Assembly: GCF_932526225.1 (NCBI RefSeq)
Contig: NC_064040.1
Span: forward strand, 15,124,494 to 15,188,493
Direction: 5' to 3'
Source of the DNA: Nematostella vectensis
Taxonomy: Eukaryota > Cnidaria > Anthozoa > Actiniaria > Edwardsiidae
Length of the DNA: 64,000 nt
The notes under the pieces are model-generated. The model did no database searches, was not told where the DNA came from, and was given only the letters and a program-made list of their open reading frames with translations. Of the stretch, positions 39,179-51,900 are shown in pieces. Position 1 is the stretch's first letter; the number at the start of each line of letters is the position of its first letter. The translations under genes were made by a program, and so were the position numbers.

Positions 39179-40785
39179 GGTTTTAGATCATTTATAGATA
39201 ACTTTGTTTCTTCCTTGAAGAAACAGGTCTTCCTTGGCATCAAGGATCCACCTGGACAACCAGACTTGGATGCTACACCTTTTAAAAGAGAGCTGTTTAA
39301 TTTAAATCATATGATTTTAGATATAGTACTATGAATCTGGCATGGTGATGGTTAGAGTCAGGGAAGTACATAGACATGCATTTGCTTTGGCTGAATGATA
39401 AAATTTCTTCATTCCTTTCACTCATCATCCTTTCAAAAGGTTTATCACCAAAATTCAGTAGCGAGTGGGTTTTAAGGGTTTGTGGTGAGGTAGCTTTAGT
39501 GCAGATTTTCGGTTTTGGATTTTTTTTGGTGTTGTTTTGCAGTTTCTTAAGGTCGCTCGCGCGTAAGTCAACAGATCACAAACTGAGCGCATCATCAATT
39601 TTAAACTTCGCACAGAAGCGTCAATGTTTATACGATTGCTCTAGATTTATTACCAAAGACGACTCAATGTATGGAGAGTGCAGAGAGTTAATTCCCTTGA
39701 AATAGTTCTACAACCCAAAATTTTTTTAAACTTGGCAAAAACAATATTGATGTTAAGGGCTTTCAAAAAATGTAATAAAAAATGGGGTTACCAACCTCGT
39801 TTTCACAACAGAGGGGCGTAGAGTTGACGCGTTTTTACTGATCGCGCAAGGAAAAATCCCAACTCTTAGTTTTCAAAAAGAGTGCCTATAGTAATCAAGT
39901 TCTGTTTGTCGAGCTGCCAAAATCCGATATCCTAAACAATAACCCGTAGTCAGGTAGTAGGTAAAGTTCAAAACAAATCACATTTTAAGAGATCGCACTG
40001 AAAGACATTGTTTTCGCCACTATTTATACGGTAAAAAGCGCAATTTGGAAGTATTTTTACGGCTTTTAAGAGAAATAACAAAACTTCTACAACCCAACTT
40101 TTTTTCTTCTTTCAGTATATCATTTTTCCGTATATATTTAACTATTTGAGCAAATAAAAAATGGGGGTAACCGACTTCGTATTTCTGTCAAAGCGATTTT
40201 AAGTAAAAAACGCGCGCCTTTTGCTGTGTTTTCTTGTACAACTGTGGCGCGCGCGCGCACTTAATACCGAAAAAATTCGAACAAACAGCGCGCACCAGTT
40301 TGCATGTTTTCCCGAAAAATCTCATATGCTTTTTTGTGTGATTTTCTGTGAGATTTTGCAGTTTTGATGGCCCCCTTACATCCCCTCAGTGGCAGATTTC
40401 ACCCTGATTTGTTCACATTTTATCAATAAGTCTGTCTTCTTAGGCCTTAGTGAACTGTGCTAATAAAAAAAAACTCCCCATCCCCTATTGTCAAGCCAGA
40501 TCCACCCCTGAAATCAATTTTCTTTTCTTTGTGTTTCGCTGGGCGAGTCTCAACAAAGAAAGAGGGCCCGCTAATAGGGAAAAAATGTGTGCGTAGCTCG
40601 CAATATGTGCGCGGTCAAATAAGGCTCTCCCAGGGAGACTGGGTCAAGCCAATTGACCGCGCGGTTACCTAGCATAATCAAAATGGCGACGTGGCACGAC
40701 TGACTAGAAATAACATCCGACGATAATTCTCCAATAAATCAGCTCTGTACCTCGAGAGGGACATATTTACACTCTCACTGAAACG
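39179..40785. other. Intergenic region ANGEL to ZFPL1
   Basis: ANGEL 3' UTR, then AT-rich sequence without a supported gene. A short GCGCGCGCGC run lies near 40247. The ZFPL1 promoter is the last few hundred bases. Confidence 0.5.
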
Positions 40786-43700
40786 ATGGGGCTTTGTAAA
40801 TGTCCGAAGAAGAAAGTCACCAATCAGTTTTGCTTTGAACATCGCGTAAATGTGTGTGAATACTGCCTCGTCTCGAGCCATTCGAGGGTAGGTCGGCTTG
40901 TGGCGCACTTTTGCACTGCGTTCTCTGAGGGTCTTGTTGATAATGAGATCCTGGATATGAAGAAAATTTTTTTTTTCTTAGTTTGTGAATGATATGGGGT
41001 AGCGACTATGCGTTATTATGCTAGAGAAAAAGTTAAGGGAATGTTTGTAGATTGAACTGTTTTGACTATTTGGTAGAGAGCTCATTCCAAAATGATTTTA
41101 TCCCGGTTTTCATCCTGGAACGATTTCTCTTTCTACAACCAGTTCTCAATAAAACTCATTCCTGTTTCACGTGGGTGCAATGCAGAAGTCATCCTTGAAT
41201 GAGACTCGTTTTGGAATGCACATCCCATTCGTATATCATATGGATCCATCTAGAGGACTGGTGGGGGGCGGGGGAGGGGTCATGCTGCCAGTAACCTATC
41301 AGATTGTGATAAGTAGCTGTTAATTATGGATCTTGTTTTTGTTGTGATTTCTTGTGGTTTGTTTATACCCTAGTGTAAAGTCGTATCTACACTGGTATTG
41401 ATTTCTTGTGGTTTCTTCATTCCCTAGTGTATTCTAAAGTCATATCTGCACTAGAATCGATTTCTTGTGTGTTTTTTTTCATTCCCTAGTGTATTGTAAA
41501 GTCTTATCGAGACCATAATTTATTTCTTGTGGTTTCTTCATTTCATAGTGTATTGTAAAGTCATATCATCACTGTGATTTATTTCTTGTGGTTTCTTAAT
41601 TCCCTAGTGTATTGTTAAGTCCTATCTACACTGGCTCCAAGACAGTGACTATAACCCAGTGTGCACTCTCTGTAATGGCAATCTCTCAGATGGGGATGTT
41701 GTCAGATTAATCTGTTATGGTGAGTAAGCTGTGGAACAGGAATGGCCTTAAGAGTTTCAGTAATTAATTCCAAAGGACAGACGGCATGCACTGCTAAATA
41801 ATTCCTTGCTTCAATGACAATTGCAGTTCGAATTCCCTTAGGGGCAGCCCTTTGGAGTTATCTGCAGACTGCTTTTGGCCTCTCTTTGGGGCAAATCCAG
41901 GATATTGATGACAACCCATTTGCTTTTTAACAGATGTATTCCACTTGTCATGTATAAACAACTTTGCTCAGAGCTTGCCACCAAATACAGCACCTGCAGG
42001 GTATACTTGCCCTAACTGCAAGGTAAGTTATCAATTTCCGGCGTACATAAGATCAGTGACACCACGTTACTTGGCCATCTCGTTGCAACCCCTTTAGACA
42101 CCTACATGTCAAGCTGTGCTGATTAACAATGTTCCTGTCATGGGAGTAATAATATTTTTTTATTGCTGTCATGGATAACATCACATCAAATGAACTTAGT
42201 GTGTAACTAAAAACTTGAGACTATCCACCCAATTTAAAAAAGGGCTTTGAGCCCAGGCAGACTCCATAAAACGTATGTACCAGTGTGCAGTCAGGCTCAC
42301 AGCCGTTTATGCCCACCAGAATGTCATATTTCCACCGGAAAAGATGGTCTCCCCTGTTGTAGAGCAACTTAAACAAAAGCTGTCTGCTACTAGCTGGGCC
42401 AAGGCTGGTCTTGGGATACCTGTGGTAAGATATAGACCCTTTCATGGTTAAAATAACAATCCTTGGGAGACCTGTGGTTTTACACCAAAGAGAGGCTCAA
42501 ACAGGTATTCATGTTTCTTCCCGCCAAAAGCAAGTAACACAAACAGAACACAACAACCTTTTTTTAAATTTATTTAATACTTCATTGCATAAACATGCCA
42601 AAATATGCCTGTTTAAGCTCTCTTTGGTGTAGGACCACAGGTTTCCCAAGTATAGTATTTCTAGCCACCCCAGTAAGGGGGATGATAGAATGTTAGCGCA
42701 GTGTATTGACAACCATCGACAGTTGTCCTTGTCAGGACTTATCAGCATGGTATACTGTAGCTGGAGTGTTTCAGATAAACTTAATCAGTAATTAATTACA
42801 GGGTAATTTTAACCTATGCAAATCAATGTTCTTTTAGGTGTTCGTAGTGATATAATGTTGCCATTAAATTAAATCGATGTTGAAACAAATCTTTTTTCTT
42901 ATTTTTGAAACAGCTACCAGAGCAAACTCAAGTGCCATCCCAACAAATGATGTCCAATCAATTGCCGCAAGGTTTGTTCAAATTCTTCATGGGTACCACA
43001 CACAGCTTACATTGTTTTCAGGGGTATAAATTATTTCTACATTGATGACTTTGAATACCCTGTAGAGAAGTGCAAAAAAGTGTAAAACAGCAATGATGTG
43101 TGAAATATTTAATAAGCAATCCTTCAAATTGGGACCCCTGTCCCACCATCAACAATGTACACACTAGAAATAATGCAATGCACTTTCACAGCCATAAAGT
43201 AAAGACGTTTATTCTTGGACATATAATAACTTCCAAACCCAAAATGTTTCTTATTGCTAGACCTATTACTGGTTTACACATTAACTGCAAACAAAGAAAT
43301 TGCACTTTTGTGTAAAATGGAAGTCTGAACATGAGTGTAAAGTGGAAATCTGAACACGAGTGCCCACTTTTCGAGGTGCACCCTTTTACCCTCCCTTGCT
43401 CTAAATCCATAAAATCAAGGTGCAAAATTGAGCACCCTAGCTGTTTATTTATCTACAGCTACTCAAGCCCAATCTTACAACAAACCTGAGGTACAAACTC
43501 AGCAGGAGATGTACTATAAGGCAGCCACAGCATCCCGGCTAGAACAGAGACCTCAGAGGGATCACATCATCCAGATGAGCCAGCAGGCTGTTAATCCATC
43601 TGCCTTGCCCCAAGATGGTAGGCACAGGAATGTGATAATCTGGTTTGAGTTGGATGACTCACATGCTTCAATTTAATACTGTAAAAGCCATTCTCTCCAA

Positions 43701-45796
43701 TAGGCCCCCCTTGAACCCCTCTTATTTTCAAATAAGTCCCCCTATCTCTATTAAGCCTGTCCTCCTCCCCTCTCTTTCTAAAAAGCATGACAAAATGTTT
43801 CCTAGGATAAAAGTGATTCTTTCTTGGTTTATACATTAAGTATGCCAAATGTCAATGTCAAATGGCTTCTTTAGTATCAGTTAGCAGTGCACAAGTATCT
43901 TTATAATGTCGTCTGGCAAGAGATCATTTACGTTGTTATGTTGTTTTTTTTGGTTTTAGCCATAAAAAAGAGAAATAAGCATGTCTCATAATATGAAATT
44001 TATATGATTTAGTGATCACCTTTCATTACAGTATTTGGGATAAATACTAGAATGCTATGAAAAAATGAAGGGGGAATCGTCATTTGCCTTGATAACGTTT
44101 ATTGAAATAGGTGAATAAACATTCTATGATCACATCCCCTCCCTGTAACTTCCCCTTTTGAATCAAGGTCCCCAATTATGCCAATGCATCTTTCTTTTGC
44201 CAAGGTTCCTCTGCTTCCAGCCACTAATTTCTTCCCATGAGTTATTAATCAAGTCACATGGCTGTGACAGAAAAGAGAAATTCGATCAGAGAGCAATGAT
44301 AACATTGCAGGTTGTGATTGTTACTCAGTTACACTTTTCCTTACTTTCTAGGTACAGTATCACGCAAAATACCAGAGAAGCGACCTGAAGAGTCTCTAAA
44401 TACATCAGTTGACCATGACGAGAACAAATACCAGCGCCGGGGTGCCATAGACTGGTTCTCAAGGTGGTTTGGGTGAGTTCAGTACACAAATGGCTATTCA
44501 TAAGAGGACCTGGACCAAAACTATAATGCATAAGCAAATTAGATGAAAAAAAGCATTCTAGATCACTCTGGTGTGTGATAAATCTAAAATTCAAACTTTT
44601 TTGTAGCTAGATGCGATAATAAACGTTCGGTGGAGATGGCATAAAAATCCTTTTTTGTTCCTTCGCACATTTTTATCAATTTTCAATATAATTGTCACGC
44701 TCAGGATTTCCAGTGAACAAATAAAATAATAAATTTGAAAGATAAACCCACTTTTAGGTGGGATGTTGAATAACGACAACACATACAATGTGGCTCAAGT
44801 TGAAGGCTTAAGGACATGACGAAAAAACCTGGAAAATTCGCAATTCGAGATAGAGGAAGAAGACACAATTTCTTACAATGGCCATCGGTTCCTTGTATTC
44901 CGCACTGATTTTTAAAACACAAATAACGTGAGGCCGAAATGCATATACCCAGACTTTCGCTTTTTAAGATATTTTTCCCTTGATCATTCTTGCACTATGT
45001 ATGAGCTCAGGGACGAAAAGCTCAAATTTCAATGACACTTTACAAAAAGCCGCATCAATTTAAAAAAAAAAGCCGCACATGATATTTTTGTATTTTATTA
45101 CTCACTAAGTACTTAGAGAAATTTTCCGCCTTATTAGATCTGAAATGAGCTTATTTGATGCGTTAAGTCATGTTTTTCTGTCATGTCAGGCTTAAGAGAC
45201 TCATAGCTTAGATACGAAGTTATTTTTTGTGTGGAAACTGCTCCAGCCAGCATTGCGGGGACCAGTCTAAGAACACCAGTCTAAGAACACCAGTCTAAGA
45301 ACACAAGCTGCCAGCAGTCGCAAATTGTAGATGGCAGCTTTTGATGTTTTTCTACATTTTCCCCCAGTACTTGAAACTTGGCGTGTTAGTTCTATGACTC
45401 TTCGGGCTTGTGCGCCGTTTTGTTGCTTTTGTTGAAGAAACATCGGGCGCCAAAAGCCAAAAGCGTAGAAAAGAATTCAGAGTTATTCCCGTGATGCTTT
45501 ACGTTTCATCGTCCCGCCCGTGATGCATTGCGCGTAACGCCGTTTGATGACTGCATACGAGTGCGTTGCCTAATGATTTCTTTGCTGGTTTCAGGAATCG
45601 AGTGAACACAAAGAAGCAAACGTACGATGATCCGAACGCGTCACTCAAGCGCACCATGATGATATTCTTCCTGGTAATCCTCGCATTTGTAACTGTCACC
45701 GTCATCTTTACACGTGTTGGGAGGAACGCGGCTGCAAACGACCCCTTTTTAGACCCGCGGTCCAACCCGCACATCCGGGTAGAGAAAGACTCGTAG
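40786..45796 (+). CDS. ZFPL1: ZFPL1, Golgi zinc-finger-like protein 1, 315 aa
   Basis: Eight exons with consistent phases: 40786-40887, 41608-41719, 41934-42022, 42320-42424, 42914-42971, 43459-43617, 44352-44472 and 45595-45796. Residues 1-34 ([20 protein letters not shown]) are the B-box-like zinc motif and exons 2-3 the RING-like motif ([25 protein letters not shown]). Exon 4 has the conserved [10 protein letters not shown], the middle is a Gln-rich linker, and exon 8 has one transmembrane helix ([17 protein letters not shown]). The conserved end is [10 protein letters not shown]. Human ZFPL1 is 310 aa. It is a cis-Golgi integral membrane protein that binds GM130. Tandem arrays sit on its exon 2 border and its last exon. 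Confidence 0.93.
41340..41638. repeat. Five tandem copies of the ZFPL1 exon 2 acceptor region
   Basis: Units of about 60 bases start near 41340, 41400, 41459, 41521 and 41580, each TTTCTTGTGGTTTCTT then CCCTAG then TGTATTGTAAAGTC. The last unit is the real one: its CCCTAG is the 3' splice site (exon starts 41608) and its tail encodes CIVKSYLHW. The four upstream copies are decayed decoys of acceptor plus exon start. Confidence 0.85.
42462..42652. repeat. Inverted-repeat element in ZFPL1 intron 4
   Basis: About 44-base arms (left CTTGGGAGACCTGTGG, right ending CCACAGGTTTCCCAAG) flank roughly 100 bases. The arm resembles the end of exon 4 (CTTGGGATACCTGTGG at 42410-42425), 40 bases upstream. 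Confidence 0.55.
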
Positions 45797-45912
45797 CGGC
45801 GACTAATAGAACCCACCAAAATGACGTAAGGACCCCTTCTGAGGCTCGCGGTCAAACCCGCACATCCGGGTACACAAAGACTCATAGCGGCGACTGATAT
45901 AACCCACCAACC
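45738..45912. repeat. Tandem duplication of the ZFPL1 terminal coding end
   Basis: Unit 1 (about 45738-45823) contains the last codons and stop. Unit 2 (about 45826-45912) repeats it downstream with changes (CGGTCAAACCCGCACATCCGG). The second copy lies in the 3' UTR and is not read. Confidence 0.75.
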
Positions 45913-47028
45913 CTTGTGAGTGCCGCGGTACAACCCGCTTACCCATCAATATGACGTAACCTTAAGATTGATGCCTTATAAGGAGTGGACAACTGGTGCG
46001 GCTTGCGGCTTCCGACCTAAGCCACATAACATCCGAGCAGGTTATAGTGACTCATATTACCGGAGCTCCGCTCTGCCTCGATATAAACGTTTGGCACTGT
46101 TTTAGTGTTAACAGGATAATATTCCTGGGCAGCTTTTCGGGGGGCCAGCAATCTTAGAAACACACCGGGGGCCGGGCGAACGATCGCAAAGTACCCTGGG
46201 TCTCCGAGCAGGGTTCTGACGAAGGGCCACATTCATATGAAAACGATACCAAGAGTACTTATAAATAATAATAATAATTTGTAAAAAAAAAACCCTTTCT
46301 TATCCGGTTTTTAGCTCCAAAGGTTTCCAAGCCGATGTCTTGCGGCTCATGAATCGTAATAGTTGTTTTAGAAAAGTAGGCATTAGGCTAAGGGACCTTA
46401 GGCAGGTTTTTGTTGCAAGTTGATCTGTCTTCAGCAATCACGATCTCCCGAAGCCATTAAAATGTTGATTTTGCTGCAGACCAGTTTTCCTTGCAGTGAT
46501 AAAACAAGTAACAAAATCAAGTTTAAATGCAAAAGTAGGATGGACTACTTTCTGAGACACTATTTTTCTGCAGCAAAACGATTTATTTCGAGTTGTTTTT
46601 GTCGGATGGTGAAACGCACACCATTGGTCCTCAACATTACTTGTTTTACACTGCCTTGATGATCTTAGATATTGAATTATGGCACAGTTTGTTTCTGTCT
46701 CTCTTTTAACGTTAAAAAAAAATTAAACTCGTGCAGTCAACCTTCGGTAGAGCAAAATTCATGTGTACATTTGAACCACTTACGGGGTTAGAAAAAATAT
46801 CGAGTCCCTAATGCTTGCTTTTCTAAATATGACTTCAAAAGTCTTTCAATTTGTTAAATACTATCAGTAAGAATGAACAGATCACTATTGGAACAAAATA
46901 AATACATCAGATAAAGAAATACTTGTGTATCAGCATTTATTTACAAAGTTTAGATAAAAAATTAGACAAAATATTGCACTATAGGGAAGCGCTATTTGTA
47001 CAAAATAAACTGATTTTATCTTTCGCAT
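45913..47028. other. Convergent 3' region between ZFPL1 and the 151-aa membrane protein
   Basis: AT-rich with no gene supported. AATAAA-like signals are present near 46910. Confidence 0.45.
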
Positions 47029-48554
47029 TCAGTTTGCGATAAACTGATTGACTTGACACCGTGTGGTTCTGTCGGCGCAAATGCCTATTGTCTGTTTCCT
47101 CAACCCTGAATGGCTCTCGGACGGTGCGACCTGTCTCTTCTCCATCCGCGCGGTTTTAGGATTCTCAACTTGTACTTTTAAAACATCTGACATTAAACGC
47201 CAGTATAAGTTATGATATACTACGCAAAAAAAAGCGGAGCTAAGAACGCAACATGAACTCAAATACTCGTTGCAGAACAGTCGCGCATGACATTCCCCTT
47301 CTTCTCAAGGTCATGCGCAAAGAGAAATCCGCCTCGCAAAGTTGGGCGTAGTTACCCTGGGTACCAAAGAGCCTTGAAGCGGCGACAACGCCTCGCGTAG
47401 AGCCTCTTGTACACAAGGTAGCGCATAGAAGGTCCCCTTTGCTCTTCCGCTGACCACGTGCGGGTTTTAGTATAGTAAGCTTACCTTTCTAACTACATTT
47501 ACACTATATTTGTTTCTATGCTGAATGTGCCAGTTCTTCAGGACGAAATTCTAAGAATACTGCCTCGTAGATGATTCTGATCATGAACATGGCGAGGTTT
47601 AGGCCTAGGGAGAGAGCATTTAACTTTAGATAGAAATATGGTCTTCGGCCCGCATCCCTTTCAAGACAATCATACTATTTTCTCTCGATATTCCCATGCA
47701 TCAACATGCAAGTGCAGCCGAGATCATCAACCCACAGAGGATATTACAAAAAACCCGGTAAAATATTTAGTTCTAACAACATGTCAAGCTTGGATTTGTG
47801 TTATGCAAGGCGATTGACTTTGAATGAAAAAAAGCCACGGTTTGTTGCGTAAGTTTTCTGGCGCTTTGGTTTGCGCAACCGAGAGCCCATGGCAATAATT
47901 AGGAGCGTACAACGGACTCAATTTCTTAGAAATTGTTATTTTTATTATATTAACACAAGTAGCCTAGGCTCATAGCGAGTCTATAGCCGAGAGCAGCCTA
48001 CTCAGCCGTCCGCTCCAATTAAGTACAGTTGGTCCTCTTATAAGCGAGTTGGTAATATTTATACATTAACTTTTCTCTCATCTCTTACCTGTTGAAGCAA
48101 TGCTTATATAAAATCCTACGAGTTGATCCGATAACCCGTTATACACACACCCTAAGGCGCCCATGCAAAATGCTACGCAATGCATGAACTAAAAAAAGAA
48201 GATAAATCAAAGGGAAAGTTGAAAACTGGTTATAAAATGATACATTCCTGTACCTAGGATAATATTTTTATTTCTAATACTTACTAATATAAGAAATGTG
48301 ATGCCGTAAGATGTGTTCTCCGGTGTCTCGAGCCTCTTTGTAGCGACGAAATCGTTGACCAAGACGCTGAACAACACGATGCAAAGGATCAAAGATAAGG
48401 TCGGGTAGATCTCCTTACGATGTAGTTGAGTTCCTCGGAACTTAAACTAAAAGAGACAAACGCATTTATTTTTCCAATACCAATGCTTGACAGAAACATT
48501 ATAAAAAAAAACGTGTGTATAAAATGATTGAAACAAATATATAATTCCTACCAT
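47029..48554 (-). CDS. Unrecognised small multi-pass membrane protein, 151 aa
   Basis: Exons are 48552-48554 (just the ATG, last codon of exon 1), 48285-48446, 48089-48188 and 47029-47219. All borders are GT-AG, all phases fit and the sum is exactly 152 codons. The product starts MFKFRGTQLHRKE, then a helix (YPTLSLILCIVLFSVLVNDF), a loop with an NTS glycosylation site, a second helix (GITFLILFMHCVAFCMGAL) and a third weaker one (QLVGFYISIASTVY). A basic, Ser and Thr containing cytosolic tail of about 50 residues follows. The fold may be MARVEL or tetraspan-like with one helix missing; I do not recognise the family. It is head-to-head with NEPRO, 362 bases apart. Confidence 0.6.
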
Positions 48555-48916
48555 TTGTCATGTTTGGTGAGAATTCTTTAGTTTTTTGTGTTTCTGGTGG
48601 CTCCAGGATTAATTCGGAACGTTTTCGTTCGCACATGTGGATCGTGCAAGTCTCAGAACTTGGAACACTGGCTATTACGTCACTGATTAGAAGACATCTC
48701 CGAGCGTTGCCGTAGAAACGAAACTTTAGTGGAAAAAAGTCACATTCGTATTTGCTGCCAATACGCATAGAGTTTGATAGGGTTCTTTTAGAGCAAAGTT
48801 TATAACTATTAAACATTTTAGAAATCACAATACATCGCTTTAGGCGGCCAGTTTACTTTATATGCCGGGTTTCCTGTGTAATCGCAGGCTCAGCAACAGC
48901 GGGCTTTCAATTCAAG

Positions 48917-51900
48917 ATGGCGGACGAAGCGTGGTGGAATCGCCGTCTGTCTACAAACCAAACTCTTCTTCCGGGAGTAAGCTGTCATCTTAAAGTTGAA
49001 GATTTAGGTAAGAAAAATGCCACATATAACTCATCAGACTAAGAAAGTTTGAAATATATATTTTTTAAAGATATTTTTAATACTATCTATTTTGTAATCA
49101 TGCATGTAATTAAAGTTATTAAGTAAATACATTTTCTAGATGTGATAAAAACTGCCAAGCATGAACTCTCTCTGCTTAGCTGTAATTTAATGAAGAATCA
49201 GTTATGGACTGAGATGCGAATACTCCATGCTGTCATCTACAAGAACAACAACCAGCACAAAAAGGAGAAATACTTTCAAGGACTAAAAAAAGTGAGTGAA
49301 TCAAATATGACCTGATGTTAAGTTTGGGAACTATTGAAATGGTTATGATTTTATTTGTGACGATGATAATGGGTGATGTTAAACGTTGATGGTTGTGGTA
49401 ATGAAGGTTTTCATAGACCATGATGATCATTAATGATGTTGGTGATGACAATTTTGATGTTAATGATGATAATGATGGCAATAATAATAATAATGATGAT
49501 AATTGATGATGAAGGTGATAATTGTGAGCCAGGGGTATATCAGAGGGTTGGAAGAACCCCCACATGACTTGTGACTCTAATGGAGAAAAATTTATTACCA
49601 CTTCAAGCTAGGGTGAGCTACCTAAGAGAAATGGTCTGCTAAATGGGTAAACCAGCACCCCCTCCCCCCTCCCGCTCAAAATCTTATTTCTTGGCCTGAG
49701 TGGTAATGATAGGCAAGGACGATGCTATGTGGTGTTTGTCGTTTGAAGATGCTTTGTGTTATTTGTGGCAATGATGGGCAAAATCACAGGAGTCACAGAA
49801 GCAAAGACCCCATTCAAGGGGAGCAGTGGACTGTCTAGGGGGGGGGGGGCTTTTGAGGCTGAAAGCCCCCTATGATGGAAAAGAAGGCTAATATAAAGAA
49901 AGTGACCTTTTTATCACGGGTAATATTGCAACCCCCCTTACTTCATGTTGCAATCCCTCACCACCCCTTCCCCCCTTTAGAAGACCCTTGATTCACTCCT
50001 GGGGATGGAATCGAAAGTGTCATAAGATTTGTTGGAATTTTTTGTGATGATTTTAATTTTTCGTGAAGATATTAATGGCCAAACTCCCTCCTAGATCCAC
50101 AAGTATTTGAATAGCTTGGAACAGATGTCCCTAGGGAGTACACTGGTATCTCTGGTGAAGCAACTGCCAAAGTAATGGCCTCAATTTCTTATCATTTACA
50201 TAAAATCAAGGCTTAGTTAAATTTCTTAGTTATGTTACATCATCTTTTTGCTTAAAGAATCAAACAAGAATCTCCACCCATAGCTGGCCTATCACTGCCT
50301 TGTGTGAGATCAGTGGAAAACATGCTTGTGCAATTCATTGGCGCTGCAAAGTTGGCCTTTCAAGTAAGGAAATCTATTTAATAGACCATTTTCACCCCTT
50401 TATTTGGCACTCACTGTCTTGTTGACATTGAGAAATGGGAAACTGATTTTAACGAAAGCCGGGCAGCTTGGAGACTAATGTTGCAGAAGCTACGTCACCT
50501 TAGGGGAAGGGGGCATGGGGTCTTGGAAAGTCTTAACAATGTCCTGACGTGTGAAGATGTGTAAAAAGCCCTGAAATCGCCTCAGGGGCCCTTCGTCAGA
50601 AAGGCTGAAACAAGGTTTGCAGACCAACTATCAATAGGCAGCTACAGGCATGTTAAACTTTGTACATTTGAGGATTCAGCAAATTCATGTTTGCTTCCAT
50701 TTTTTTGTATACTACTATGCCAAATTTGTTAAGTGATGTCCCCTTGTCTTTTTTCTAGATTATTGAGTATTCAAAAACTATATTTCAGTATCCTTTCTAT
50801 TTATGTTTCCATATTGGTGTTTATTTGTTTTCTAATAATATACAGTAAGCAAAAAAGACTCAAACTCTGTTGGATGTGTATTGGGGGTAAGAAGCATTCA
50901 ATGCAGGCCTTCCTGCTTGTTGTTAATGCCAACTACCTCTTTAGCCTCCTTTCTCAAAGTGACCTTTTTCTTCTAGAATATGTAATTATTTTCTTATAGT
51001 CATGATCAATGTTTCCTTGATAAATGATACTAGACTTGTAATGGGTCAAATGGTGCTGGGCTTTTTCCTGAGATTTCATGTTGTGAATGCTTCTTGTATC
51101 AGCAGATTGAGGTAAGAGCTAAAATAAAATTATGTCCACTTGCCTTATTGTCCCAAATTAAAATTTGTTTGTATTCTTCCTTTAGTATCCTGTTAAAAGA
51201 TTTTTGTCAAAATCTATTTGATGGCTATAAATGCTTATTTGAACTCATCAAAGTCTTGAGAACTGCTCAAAATGTGAGTACACATCTAATTGAATTATCT
51301 AAATTCGTTTTTGTCATAGTGGCACATTCTTATAGGCTATAGTTCTCTTTGAAAATAAGATATTTGCTTTTAGTAATAAAGTAAATTAAATCCTCTTGAA
51401 TCCATGTGAAATTTAACCCATCCTACAGTAAAAAGAGATTAATTTTATTCTTAAAACTTCAAATATTGCAGGGGAGGTTTTACTATTGACTTATAAAAAT
51501 GAGCGGGCATTGTTTTGGCAAATAAAACAGTACAAGGCAGGCTGTATGCATAACTGTAGCACCAGTAGCTAAGGGAAGGGACAACAATGTGATGCTGTCT
51601 GTGATGTCAATTTACAGGCAGATTTAAGTGAAACTTTACATCTTCCTACTTGCCTGAAGACGTGGTTAGGTACTGACAAATCTGTAGATGAAGTTCAAAG
51701 GTAATGACATGAGAAATCAATTTACAATCAATTGACTAACTTATTAGAGGACTGTACTTACAAATTTGCGATTCATATCCACAGTGTTGATGAAGACACA
51801 GTAAAATCCACAGCCAACCAAAGTGTTTCCCTTCTTGATAAACTGTTTGCCGAAAGTCCCGTGACTGATAACAAGCCAAGAGCTAAATCTTCTACAATGC

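Noticed and set aside
45499-45933. 144-codon frame on the minus strand
   Set aside because: Antisense to ZFPL1 exon 8; repetition of [10 protein letters not shown]-like words comes from the tandem duplication.
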